From the NCBI GenBank assembly GCA_947165895.1, contig CAMVCB010000004.1, forward strand, positions 330,591 to 394,590: a stretch of 64,000 nucleotides of DNA, given 5' to 3'. The notes beneath the pieces are model-generated. The model was not told the origin of the DNA, made no database searches, and saw nothing but the letters and a program-made list of their open reading frames with translations. Made by a program: the position numbers and the translations under genes. Shown piece by piece: positions 56,951-64,000 of this stretch (the first letter of the stretch is position 1; each line of letters opens with the position of its first letter). This DNA comes from an uncultured Treponema sp. GTDB taxonomy: Bacteria > Spirochaetota > Spirochaetia > Treponematales > Treponemataceae.

Positions 56951-58741
56951 TCATTTACTGTAATTTCTCTTTACCTTCTGGGTTGTCGTCATTTCCAGCG
57001 GCTTTTCAAGGATTGTGATTTTTGTAATGCGCTGGTAAGGCTGTAAATCCTTGTTTACCGCATTAACATCCTTTTGAATTGCGTCAAGAACCGCACCTGC
57101 CCTGAAGCCTTCGTTGATTTGTGACCGTTCAAAACCAAGTTTTTTGAGGAAATCATCGCTCGGATAAATCAGGGCTTCAATTCCTTCCGAGGTTTTATCG
57201 TCATCTTCATAATAAGCCTGGACTGTAATCTGCTGGATGTCGTCACAGAGCTGGAAGGCATCTTCAATTTCCTCCGGATAAACGTTTTTTCCGCCGTTAG
57301 TTACAATCATGTTCTTTGCGCGGCCGCAGAGCATAACGTAATGTTCATTATCAATCCAGCCTAAATCGCCGGTCTTAAAAAAGCCGTCTTCGGTAAAGAC
57401 CTTTTTGGTTTCTTCGGGCATTTTATAGTAGCCCTGCATAACCATAGGTCCTTTTACTACAATTTCACCGATAGAACCCTTTCCCTTTGTGCTGATTGAA
57501 TTAGCCGCATCCGCATTGATGATTTTGATTTCCTCGTAAGGTGAAAAATCGCGGCCGACAGAAATCAGCTTGAAGTTTTCAATCGGGTTTAGGGTGATGA
57601 TAGGCGAGGTTTCTGTAAGGCCGTAGCCCTGAATAAAGTCGATTCCCATTGCGTTATAGGCGCGGAAAACGCTTTCTGCCAGCGGGCCTCCTCCGCAGAT
57701 TGCAACGCGCAGGGTATAAATATTTGCCTGCCGCAAAACTGATTTGAAAAGGGCTTTTCCCACATTTTTGCCGGTAAGCTTTTTGATGATAAAAGAAAGT
57801 CCCTGGAAGGCGCTTAGAAGTCCTACAACAAGAGGGCCTTTTGCCGCAATTCCCCTTCTGATGCCCGCAAGAAGCTTATTGTACAAAAGAGGAACTCCCA
57901 GCATTACAGAAATCTTTCCTTCGCAAAGCTCCCTCATCAGTTTTGAAACGGCCATGCTCTTTCCGAATACAATTTCAGCGCCGCAGCTTATAGGGCAGAT
58001 AAAGGCTGCCTGCATCGTGTAGGCATGATGAATAGGAAGGAGGGCATAGAAAACATCTGTAGGATAAATGTCCAGATTGGTCTGGGCAATAAAGGCATCC
58101 GAAATAAGGTTTTTATGCGAAAGCATTACGCCCTTTGGATTTCCGGTTGTTCCCGAAGTAAAAAGAATTACGGCGGTGTCTTCGCTGGACGGCTGCTGAC
58201 CGGCAGGAAGGGCCTTTTCATCGCAGTCTGCGTCGGTTTTCAGGTTATAAACGTAATCTTCAGAAACTGTCGGATTAAGTGATTTCGAAATCAGCTGCGG
58301 GAATTCTTTTTTTATGAAGTCCAGCTTATCGTCATCCGTGAGGGTGATTTTAGGCTCTGCGGTTTTGATAAGATTGCAGATTTCATTCTGATGGAGGGCG
58401 CAGTCAACAGGAACGGCAATTCCTCCGGCAAAAAAAGTTGCAAGATAGCTTACAGCCCATTCCGGCGAGTTTTTTCCGCTGATAACAACCCTGTCACCCT
58501 TTTTAATCCCATTCTGACAGAGCCAGAGGGCCAGTCTTATAACTTTATGATAAACCTGCCCGTAGGTCAGGGTGTTTTTGCTTCCGTTTGGACCTTCAAA
58601 ATCAGTAAAAAGAGGACGTTCTGCAAAACGCTGAGCCTGAATTTTTAAGAGCTCAGGAAAAGTCGGCCATTCACCGGTAAAAAGCTTTCCCCTGTATTCA
58701 TCCAGAAATAACCAGGGTTTTCGAACAATAAATTTTTTCAT
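56951..58741 (-). CDS. Long-chain acyl-CoA synthetase (AMP-forming ligase)
   Basis: A 596-residue member of the AMP-binding family that activates a fatty acid with ATP and CoA. The P-loop-like motif TSGTTGNPKG is at 195-204. QGYGLTETSPIITLNP and FFKTGDLGWID define the hinge and adenylate site, and the C-terminal catalytic lysine region is TTTQKVKRN. GAGGT precedes the ATG. It is the gene upstream of the flavoprotein on the same strand, but that gene appears to have its own promoter. Confidence 0.93.
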   Translation of the reverse strand: MKKFIVRKPWLFLDEYRGKLFTGEWPTFPELLKIQAQRFAERPLFTDFEGPNGSKNTLTYGQVYHKVIRLALWLCQNGIKKGDRVVISGKNSPEWAVSYLATFFAGGIAVPVDCALHQNEICNLIKTAEPKITLTDDDKLDFIKKEFPQLISKSLNPTVSEDYVYNLKTDADCDEKALPAGQQPSSEDTAVILFTSGTTGNPKGVMLSHKNLISDAFIAQTNLDIYPTDVFYALLPIHHAYTMQAAFICPISCGAEIVFGKSMAVSKLMRELCEGKISVMLGVPLLYNKLLAGIRRGIAAKGPLVVGLLSAFQGLSFIIKKLTGKNVGKALFKSVLRQANIYTLRVAICGGGPLAESVFRAYNAMGIDFIQGYGLTETSPIITLNPIENFKLISVGRDFSPYEEIKIINADAANSISTKGKGSIGEIVVKGPMVMQGYYKMPEETKKVFTEDGFFKTGDLGWIDNEHYVMLCGRAKNMIVTNGGKNVYPEEIEDAFQLCDDIQQITVQAYYEDDDKTSEGIEALIYPSDDFLKKLGFERSQINEGFRAGAVLDAIQKDVNAVNKDLQPYQRITKITILEKPLEMTTTQKVKRNYSK

Positions 58742-58860
58742 AGCGACCTCTTTTTTTTAAGATAAGTAATTTTATCATAAAATTTTCATACTGTTAAAAA
58801 AAACTTTGTTTTGAAATTTTTGATTTTGCCTTTTTCTTCTTGTGTATTATAATTATATCT

Positions 58861-60318
58861 ATGCGGCTTACCCTTAAGGCAAAAACAACATTTTTAATCC
58901 TCGTTATTGCAATTATTTTCAGCGGTACATCAATCACAATCAGTAATGGAATTATTACCAGAGTTGTTGATTCAAATTACCGGGAAAAGGCAGAAAATCT
59001 TGCCCGGACAGTTGCGATGATGGTAGATAACAATGCCGCCGCCAAACTCAAAGCTGATATTTACGATGTTTACATCAATACCCCTGATAAGGTTACAAGT
59101 GATGACTGGGGAAGTGACGCTTTTAATCATTATATAGAAAGATTTGGCGTAATTCAGAAAGGCCGCGTTTATAAAAGCCTTTACAATACGCTGCATTTTG
59201 CACTTATTGCAAACAGGGTTGATTCAGTTTATTTGATATTTGTCGAACCTAAATTTAAGCACTGCGTTTATATGCTTGATGCATCTGACGATCCATGTCC
59301 GCCGGGCTGTATAGACAGTCTTACAATCAATACTGACAATCTTCGTGTTATTGAACATCCGGAAATCGGCTTTCCGGCTTATACCACAAATACCAAAGAA
59401 TACGGCTGGCTTGTAACTGCCGGCGCTCCTCTTTACGACAAGGACGGCGATGTATTGTGTTATGCAATGGTTGATATTTCCATGGAAGAGGTAAGACGCC
59501 TTAAGGTGAATTTTACTCTTTCCCTGGCACTTGTGCTTTTAACGCTTACAATCATAATCTGCGTAATTGCGATTATCATAGTTAATCATACCCTGACAAA
59601 ACCTATCAGTATGATTTCAAATGCTGCCGTTCAATATTGTCATGAAGCCACTGACGCTGAGCAGAATGGTTTTTCAAAGCTTGATATCCGTACCGGTGAT
59701 GAAATTGAAGAGCTTTCTGAATCAATGAAGCAGATGGAGCATGATTTGAACAATCATATCCGTACAATCCTTGATACAACTCATGAGCTGACTCTCACCC
59801 GCAAAAAGGCTGATGAAATGACTGCTCTTGCCCATAAAGACGGACTTACGGGGCTCAGAAATAAAGTTGCTTATGATAAGGAAGTTCTGCGCCTTCAGAA
59901 CAGCATAGACAACGGAAAGGCGGCTTTTGGTATTGCCATGATTGATTTGAATTTCCTTAAAAAAATCAATGACTCCTTTGGTCACGATAAAGGAAACATT
60001 GCAATCAGAACTCTCTGCCGCATTGTCTGTGATATTTATGACCATTCCCCTGTATTCAGAATCGGCGGTGATGAATTTGTCGTAATCCTTGAAAATTCTG
60101 ATTTGCAGAATTCTGCTGAACTGGAAGGTATTTTCAAAAATCATATTGCTGAGCTTCAGAAAAATCTTACACTTTCAACATGGGAAAGGGTTTCTGCTGC
60201 CATAGGAATTGCGATTTTTGACCCGGCAGGTGATAAAACTGTCGAAGATGTTTTTAAGCGCGCTGATAATCTGATGTATGAAAACAAGAGAGCCGTAAAG
60301 GGCAATCGCCTTGTATAA
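58861..60318 (+). CDS. Membrane-bound diguanylate cyclase (GGDEF)
   Basis: A 485-residue sensor cyclase, a paralogue of the gene at 15828. A first helix (about residues 8-28), a periplasmic sensor part, a second helix (about 220-245), a HAMP-like linker and a GGDEF domain beginning HKDGLTGLRNKVAYD are present. GGDEF is intact at 402-406. As in the paralogue, the RxxD inhibitory site is missing (DHSPVF). TATAAT (58848-58853) ends seven bases before ATG 58861. The frame is open further upstream, but that would include the -10 box. Confidence 0.92.
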   Translation: MRLTLKAKTTFLILVIAIIFSGTSITISNGIITRVVDSNYREKAENLARTVAMMVDNNAAAKLKADIYDVYINTPDKVTSDDWGSDAFNHYIERFGVIQKGRVYKSLYNTLHFALIANRVDSVYLIFVEPKFKHCVYMLDASDDPCPPGCIDSLTINTDNLRVIEHPEIGFPAYTTNTKEYGWLVTAGAPLYDKDGDVLCYAMVDISMEEVRRLKVNFTLSLALVLLTLTIIICVIAIIIVNHTLTKPISMISNAAVQYCHEATDAEQNGFSKLDIRTGDEIEELSESMKQMEHDLNNHIRTILDTTHELTLTRKKADEMTALAHKDGLTGLRNKVAYDKEVLRLQNSIDNGKAAFGIAMIDLNFLKKINDSFGHDKGNIAIRTLCRIVCDIYDHSPVFRIGGDEFVVILENSDLQNSAELEGIFKNHIAELQKNLTLSTWERVSAAIGIAIFDPAGDKTVEDVFKRADNLMYENKRAVKGNRLV

Positions 60319-60342
60319 AAAATGCATAATTATGCAAATTTC

Positions 60343-60371
60343 TTGACACTGTACCCCTAAATCTGAATAAT
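60343..60371 (+). promoter_or_regulatory. Promoter of the aminotransferase gene
   Basis: TTGACA (60343-60348), a 17-base spacer and AATAAT (60366-60371). A perfect TGCATAATTATGCA palindrome (60323-60336) lies upstream and may be a regulator site. Confidence 0.75.
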
Positions 60372-60408
60372 TATTTACAAAATTTTCTTTTTAGAGGAAC
60401 AGTGGATT

Positions 60409-61695
60409 ATGAATCAGTTGGCTTTGGAATTAAATGAGACCTTAAAGGGTAGTGTGGTTGAAGCGCTTATTTCTGATATGGGAAAGAGGCTTTACTTTCC
60501 TAACGGAATTATTTCCCAGGGTGGAGAAGCTGCTAAAGACGCACATTTTGCAAATGGAACAATCGGTATGGCTGTTTCAGGCGGCACTCCAATCGAGCTT
60601 GATTCATACAAAAAAAATATGCCGGAACTTTCTTCCCGCGAAACTGTAGCATATGCAAAAACAGCCGGAAGTCCTGATATCCGGGCCCTCTGGAAAGAAA
60701 AAATCATCGAAAAAAATCCGTCACTTAAAGGTAAAAATTTTTCTGTACCGGTTCTTGTTCCGGGACTTACAGCGGTTCTTTCGTATGTAGCTGATCTTTT
60801 TGTTGATGCAGACAAGCCTCTTCTTGCTGCTGACCCTTGCTGGGATAACTACGAACTGATTGCGTGTGCCCGCCGTGGTGCTGACTTCCATCAGTTCAAA
60901 TGCTTTGAAAACGGAAAATTCAATCTTGCTGGTCTTGAAGCCGCAATGAAAGCTGACTGTGAAAAATACGGTTCGGTCCGCGTTCTTTTGAACTTCCCTC
61001 AGAATCCTTCAGGTTACAGTCCTACAAAAGCTGAAGCTAAGGCTATTGTAGAAATGGTCCGCAAGCTTGCAGAAGCCGGAAATAAAATCCTTGTTCTTTC
61101 AGATGACGCTTACTTCGGCCTCAATTACGAAGATGATATTGAACCTCAGTCACTTTTTGCTTATATGGCAGACCTTCACGAAAACGTACTTGCGATTAAG
61201 GCTGATGGTCCTACAAAAGAGGATTTTGCCTGGGGCTTCCGTACAGGTTTTGTTACTTTTGCATCAAAAAGTCTTACTGACGAGCAGTACACAGCCCTTA
61301 CAACTAAGTTTATGGGTGCCATCCGTTCTTCAGTTTCATGTTCAGCAACTCCATCACAGAGTCTTGTTCTTAAAGCTCTTCAGGATCCTGCACATGAAGC
61401 TCAGAAAAAAGAGCTCCGCAAGATGCTTAAAGCCCGCTACGATGCAGTGCGCAAGTTTGTAAATACTCATAAGTCTTCAAAGCTTTCTGCCCTTCCTTTC
61501 AACTCAGGCTACTTTATGAGCTTCCATGTTGAAGGCGGAATTGCAGAAGATTTACGCAAAAAGCTTCTTAAAGAAAAGGGAATCGGTGTAATTCAGATTG
61601 ATCCTTATACTCTCCGCGTAGCTTTTTCAAGTATTGATGAGGATAAAATCGAGCAGGTTTACTCTCAGATTTACGAAGTTGCAGAGTCAATGTAA
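60409..61695 (+). CDS. PLP-dependent class I aminotransferase
   Basis: A 428-residue aminotransferase. The PLP fold features are PGLTAVLSYVADLF, NFPQNPSGYSPTKAEAKAIV, LSDDAYFGLNYED and the presumed PLP lysine K270 in DGPTKEDFAWGFRTGF. The C-terminal arginine that binds substrate is in DPYTLRVAFSS. It resembles aspartate/alanine-type enzymes but the amino acid is uncertain. GAGGA lies ten bases before the ATG, under a good promoter with a palindrome upstream. Confidence 0.88.
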   Translation: MNQLALELNETLKGSVVEALISDMGKRLYFPNGIISQGGEAAKDAHFANGTIGMAVSGGTPIELDSYKKNMPELSSRETVAYAKTAGSPDIRALWKEKIIEKNPSLKGKNFSVPVLVPGLTAVLSYVADLFVDADKPLLAADPCWDNYELIACARRGADFHQFKCFENGKFNLAGLEAAMKADCEKYGSVRVLLNFPQNPSGYSPTKAEAKAIVEMVRKLAEAGNKILVLSDDAYFGLNYEDDIEPQSLFAYMADLHENVLAIKADGPTKEDFAWGFRTGFVTFASKSLTDEQYTALTTKFMGAIRSSVSCSATPSQSLVLKALQDPAHEAQKKELRKMLKARYDAVRKFVNTHKSSKLSALPFNSGYFMSFHVEGGIAEDLRKKLLKEKGIGVIQIDPYTLRVAFSSIDEDKIEQVYSQIYEVAESM

Positions 61696-61705
61696 TTCAT
61701 ATAAA

Positions 61706-61737
61706 ATAGGGTAACTGTTTTTCACGGAGTTACCCTA
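61706..61737 (+). promoter_or_regulatory. Hairpin enclosing the ribosome site of the next gene
   Basis: ATAGGGTAAC pairs with GTTACCCTAT. The GGAG ribosome site is at the edge of the stem and the TTG start follows directly, so folding could limit translation. Confidence 0.55.
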
Positions 61738-63027
61738 TTGAAGCTTAAAATTCTTTCAATCATCAGTCTTTCACTTGTCCTCTTTTCTTCCTGCGGTCAG
61801 AAAAAATCCGCTTTTGCAAGCCAGCAGTTTGCTCAAGCTGACAGGCGAATCGTTATCTGGACTAGCTGCCGTGAATTTGCCCAGTATATAGAACTTTACA
61901 ACGCTACTTCCCTGGAAAACCGCGCAATTCTTGTTTATAAGGAAAATCCGGCCCTTTCACTTCCGCCGGCTAAAGATGAGCTGCCTCCGGATATTATTGT
62001 CGGCCCCTGGCTCCGAAGTGATACGATGCATAAAGCTTTCTGCGGCCTTGATTATCTTTTTTCTCATAAAAAGCTTTATTCTTCAATGTTTTATGAAAAT
62101 CTTCTGGATGCGGGAAAGCATCACGGTGCCCAGTATCTGATTCCTGTAAGCTTTAATCTTCCGGCAGTAATATTTGGAAGCTCAAATTCTTCGTTTATAA
62201 CAGACAACTACATGCTTACGCTTGAACAGCTTAGAAAAATTGGAGCGGAATATAATCAGAAACGGCAGAATGGTTCTTTTTCGCGGATTGGATTCGCACC
62301 TCTTAATGATGATTCTTTCTTATATCTGACAGCCAAGCTTTTTAATGTTGATTTTGAACAAAATAAAAAAAATATTACCTGGAATGAACAGAATCTAGTC
62401 AATGCAGTCACTTTTTTGAAAAACTGGGTTGAAACAGAAAATGGTTCAGCCCGCATAGAAGAGGATTTTGCATTTAAATATCTTTTTATGCCTTATTATC
62501 GTCAGGTTTTGTCCGGCAGGACTTTATTTGCAAGTACAAAAAGTGATTCTCTGTTTAAGACTATGCATGAACAGGAGCTCCCGATTGATTACAGATGGAT
62601 TGTCCAGAACGGAAAAATCTTTATGGATGATTCCTTTGTGATGATGGGAGTTTATAAAAAATCAAAAAACAGAACCGGGGCATCGGAATTTATTACCTGG
62701 TTCTGTCAGAGTGAAGTTCAGCGGGAAATTCTTGAAAGAAAGGAAAGCCTTCGTCTTGAAACGGAAATGTTTGGAATTGCAGGCGGATTTTCTGCCGTTC
62801 GCAGCGTTACAGAACATATACTGCCGGTTTTTTATACTCCTCTGCTTTCAAATCTTCCTCCAGCTCAGATGATAGAAGTTCCTAATAAACTTCCTCCCCG
62901 CTGGGAAAGTTATAGAAATCAGGTTATCGAGCCTTATATCCGGGCAGAAATTACGACAGACAGTCCTTTAACAAAACCAATTACAGAATTCGAAAAGGAA
63001 TGGCGCAAAAAGGTTTTCGCTGATTAA
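61738..63027 (+). CDS. Extracellular solute-binding lipoprotein
   Basis: A 429-residue lipoprotein (LFSSC, Cys19) of the family 1 solute-binding type, judged by RRIVIWTSCREFAQYIELYN, PDIIVGPWLRSD, LIPVSFNLPAVIFGSSNSSF and FVMMGVYKKSKNRTGASEFITWF. No permease or ATPase is nearby, so it may serve a transporter encoded elsewhere or act as a sensor. It starts at TTG 61738 with GGAG eight bases upstream, both in a hairpin with the preceding gap. No promoter is visible, so it may be read from the aminotransferase promoter. Confidence 0.8.
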   Translation: MKLKILSIISLSLVLFSSCGQKKSAFASQQFAQADRRIVIWTSCREFAQYIELYNATSLENRAILVYKENPALSLPPAKDELPPDIIVGPWLRSDTMHKAFCGLDYLFSHKKLYSSMFYENLLDAGKHHGAQYLIPVSFNLPAVIFGSSNSSFITDNYMLTLEQLRKIGAEYNQKRQNGSFSRIGFAPLNDDSFLYLTAKLFNVDFEQNKKNITWNEQNLVNAVTFLKNWVETENGSARIEEDFAFKYLFMPYYRQVLSGRTLFASTKSDSLFKTMHEQELPIDYRWIVQNGKIFMDDSFVMMGVYKKSKNRTGASEFITWFCQSEVQREILERKESLRLETEMFGIAGGFSAVRSVTEHILPVFYTPLLSNLPPAQMIEVPNKLPPRWESYRNQVIEPYIRAEITTDSPLTKPITEFEKEWRKKVFAD

Positions 63028-63028
63028 C

Positions 63029-63118
63029 GTTGCCATAAAAATCAACATTACAATGCCAGTCAACCTATGGCAACTACACAGTTTTCTGACGAAAACTGTC
63101 ATTGGAAATCTGCCATTG
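63029..63118. terminator. Hairpins and short direct repeat in a convergent gap
   Basis: GTTGCCAT (63029-63036) pairs with ATGGCAAC (63067-63074). ACAGTTTT (63078-63085) pairs with AAAACTGT (63092-63099). A repeated CATTGG-type unit follows. They probably end both neighbouring genes, although no long T run is present. Confidence 0.5.
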
Positions 63119-63128
63119 GGAATCTGCC

Positions 63129-63611
63129 TTATAATTTCAAATCACAAACCTGGGCTTTGCAGGCCTTTATTAAATCTTCAGGCTTCAGAATAATCTGCAA
63201 TCCGCGTTGACCTCCGCTTACGCACACGCGCTCCTGTTCCAGAATAGAATCATCAATAAAAGTTCTAAACTGCTTTTTCATTCCGATTGGAGTGCAGCCT
63301 CCGCGGATATATCCTGTAAGTCCCAGCAGCTCTTCTGGTTTTACGGGATTGATTTCCTTGCAGCCGGCAGCCTGTCTTGCTTTTTTCAGGTTGATTTCAT
63401 AAAGGGCACTCTGGCAGAATACGCAGATTTCCCGGCTTTCCGTTCTCATTACAATAGTTTTAAAGACCATTGCGGCATCTACGCCAAGCTTTTCTGCCAT
63501 ACGACCGGCGGCTCCTTTTTCAAGTACGTGCTCACCGTCATCATCATATTCTTTAGCTTCGAAGGGAATTTTAAGACCTTCGAGGATTCTCATAGCGTTT
63601 GTTTTCTTCAT
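63129..63611 (-). CDS. ybaK: Cys-tRNA(Pro)/Cys-tRNA(Cys) deacylase YbaK
   Basis: A 160-residue YbaK/EbsC-type editing protein that hydrolyses cysteine wrongly attached to tRNA-Pro. The catalytic lysine is K51 in AMVFKTIVMR. GYIRGGCTPIGMKKQFRTFID is the typical central block, and CVSGGQRGLQIILKPEDLI the C-terminal one. TAAAAT (63619-63624, minus) ends seven bases before the ATG and no ribosome site is seen, so it is probably leaderless. It is divergent from the rRNA operon. Confidence 0.94.
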   Translation of the reverse strand: MKKTNAMRILEGLKIPFEAKEYDDDGEHVLEKGAAGRMAEKLGVDAAMVFKTIVMRTESREICVFCQSALYEINLKKARQAAGCKEINPVKPEELLGLTGYIRGGCTPIGMKKQFRTFIDDSILEQERVCVSGGQRGLQIILKPEDLIKACKAQVCDLKL

Positions 63612-63675
63612 ATTTGTGATTTTAATAAATTTTCAAAAAAAAGTAAAAATTTTTCAAAAAATTTAAGTTTTACTG

Positions 63676-63704
63676 TTGACACTTTTTTTACAGAAGTATA
63701 TATT
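63676..63704 (+). promoter_or_regulatory. Ribosomal RNA promoter
   Basis: TTGACA (63676-63681), a 17-base spacer and TATATT (63699-63704). This consensus promoter leads to 16S about 270 bases downstream. A second TTGACA at 63776-63781 has no good -10 box. Confidence 0.85.
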
Positions 63705-63710
63705 CATATT

Positions 63711-63977
63711 CACCGTCGCACAGCACTGCTGAACGACGCCAACAAAAAGCGACAAGAAGTCGTAATAAAAAGTTGTTTGACAGTTTAAGGAAGGAAAGAA
63801 AAGTAGAACAAGTAAGGTTCGAAATAAGTAAAAGCGATTTTAATCGCTAGCTTAGTTCTTGAAAAATTGACTAGATGTTTTATTAGTTTTTTACAAAACT
63901 AAACTTTAATCAATTCAACTTAATAAGTTGGGTTCGAATAATTTGTGGTAATCAATACCCTTCGGGGTTTTGAAATA
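63711..63977 (+). ncRNA. Pre-16S rRNA leader
   Basis: No gene. Small hairpins include AGCGATTTTAATCGCT (about 63831-63847) and ACCC-TTCG-GGGT (about 63957-63968) near the mature 5' end. These belong to the processed leader of the rRNA transcript. Confidence 0.7.
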
Positions 63978-64000
63978 ATCATGGAGAGTTTGATCCTGGC
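63978..64000 (+). rRNA. 16S rRNA, first bases only
   Basis: GGAGAGTTTGATCCTGGC is the universal 5' end of 16S rRNA. Only about 20 bases are in the window, so the exact mature 5' end is approximate. Confidence 0.93.

Noticed and set aside
63776..63781. Second TTGACA as an rRNA promoter
   Set aside because: No acceptable -10 hexamer at 16-18 bases; the upstream promoter at 63676-63704 is much better.
1..64000. CRISPR arrays, insertion-sequence transposases or prophage genes
   Set aside because: I saw no regularly spaced repeats, no transposase or integrase motifs and no phage structural genes.

Overview
The window reads as a chromosomal segment of a host-associated or gut-type spirochaete, most likely Treponema. 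Supporting signs are moderate G+C with AT-rich accessory patches, many exported proteins with lipoprotein signal peptides (including solute-binding proteins), an XPB-type helicase paired with a helicase-associated protein, poly-G tracts of the kind treponemes use for phase variation, and a 16S rRNA start at the right-hand edge. The genus is inferred from gene content and style, not from a search.

Layout. 1-3.4 kb: recQ (cut by the window edge), tRNA-Leu(CAA) followed by a partial tRNA copy and hairpins, and comM. 3.7-8.8 kb: a GH63-like glycosidase and a ppx-ppk polyphosphate pair. 8.8-11.8 kb: an ABC importer of the TrpXYZ/COG2984-4120-1101 type with a strong promoter and a large hairpin between the binding-protein and permease genes. 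11.9-15.8 kb: the XPB helicase and its partner. 15.8-17.4 kb: a membrane diguanylate cyclase. 17.4-28.1 kb: anaerobic ribonucleotide reduction genes (nrdG, TSCPD protein, nrdD with an NrdR box), interrupted by an accessory island. The island holds an AlbA-type ATP-binding protein, a truncated second nrdG, a WYL regulator, two nuclease-like proteins, an unknown protein, a decayed paralogue and two further unknown genes. 28.2-33.7 kb: two toxin-antitoxin pairs, era, a regulator/outer-membrane-protein/lipoprotein cluster and an EamA transporter. 33.8-38.5 kb: glgX and glgP for glycogen breakdown. 38.6-42.7 kb: a second EamA transporter, a CAP-domain lipoprotein and a second regulator/outer-membrane-protein cluster. 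42.9-49.2 kb: a LacI-controlled sugar regulon (GH30 enzyme, LacI, ABC importer) with three operators. 49.4-54.4 kb: a large lipoprotein with a coding poly-G tract, an exported protein, and an amino-acid importer whose binding protein appears circularly permuted. 54.5-64.0 kb: a membrane-bound LuxR-type regulator, a flavoprotein, an acyl-CoA ligase, a second diguanylate cyclase, an aminotransferase, a binding lipoprotein, ybaK and the rRNA promoter.

How it fits together. Glycogen (glgX, glgP) and polyphosphate (ppk, ppx) storage sit with several importers, suggesting an anaerobic saccharolytic and amino-acid-using cell. The island between nrdG and nrdD looks like the most novel system: inverted repeats with half-sites TTCTCA/TGAGAA occur before four of its transcription units and lie where a -35 element would be, so the WYL protein probably controls a set of nuclease-like and membrane genes, as CapW/BrxR-type WYL proteins do for phage defence.

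A recurring feature of the whole window is a good -10 hexamer ending only 6-9 bases before a start codon that lacks a Shine-Dalgarno site, which implies many leaderless mRNAs. Other genes have strong Shine-Dalgarno sites, so both modes appear to coexist. GC-rich hairpin repeats sharing a core occur in several intergenic gaps.
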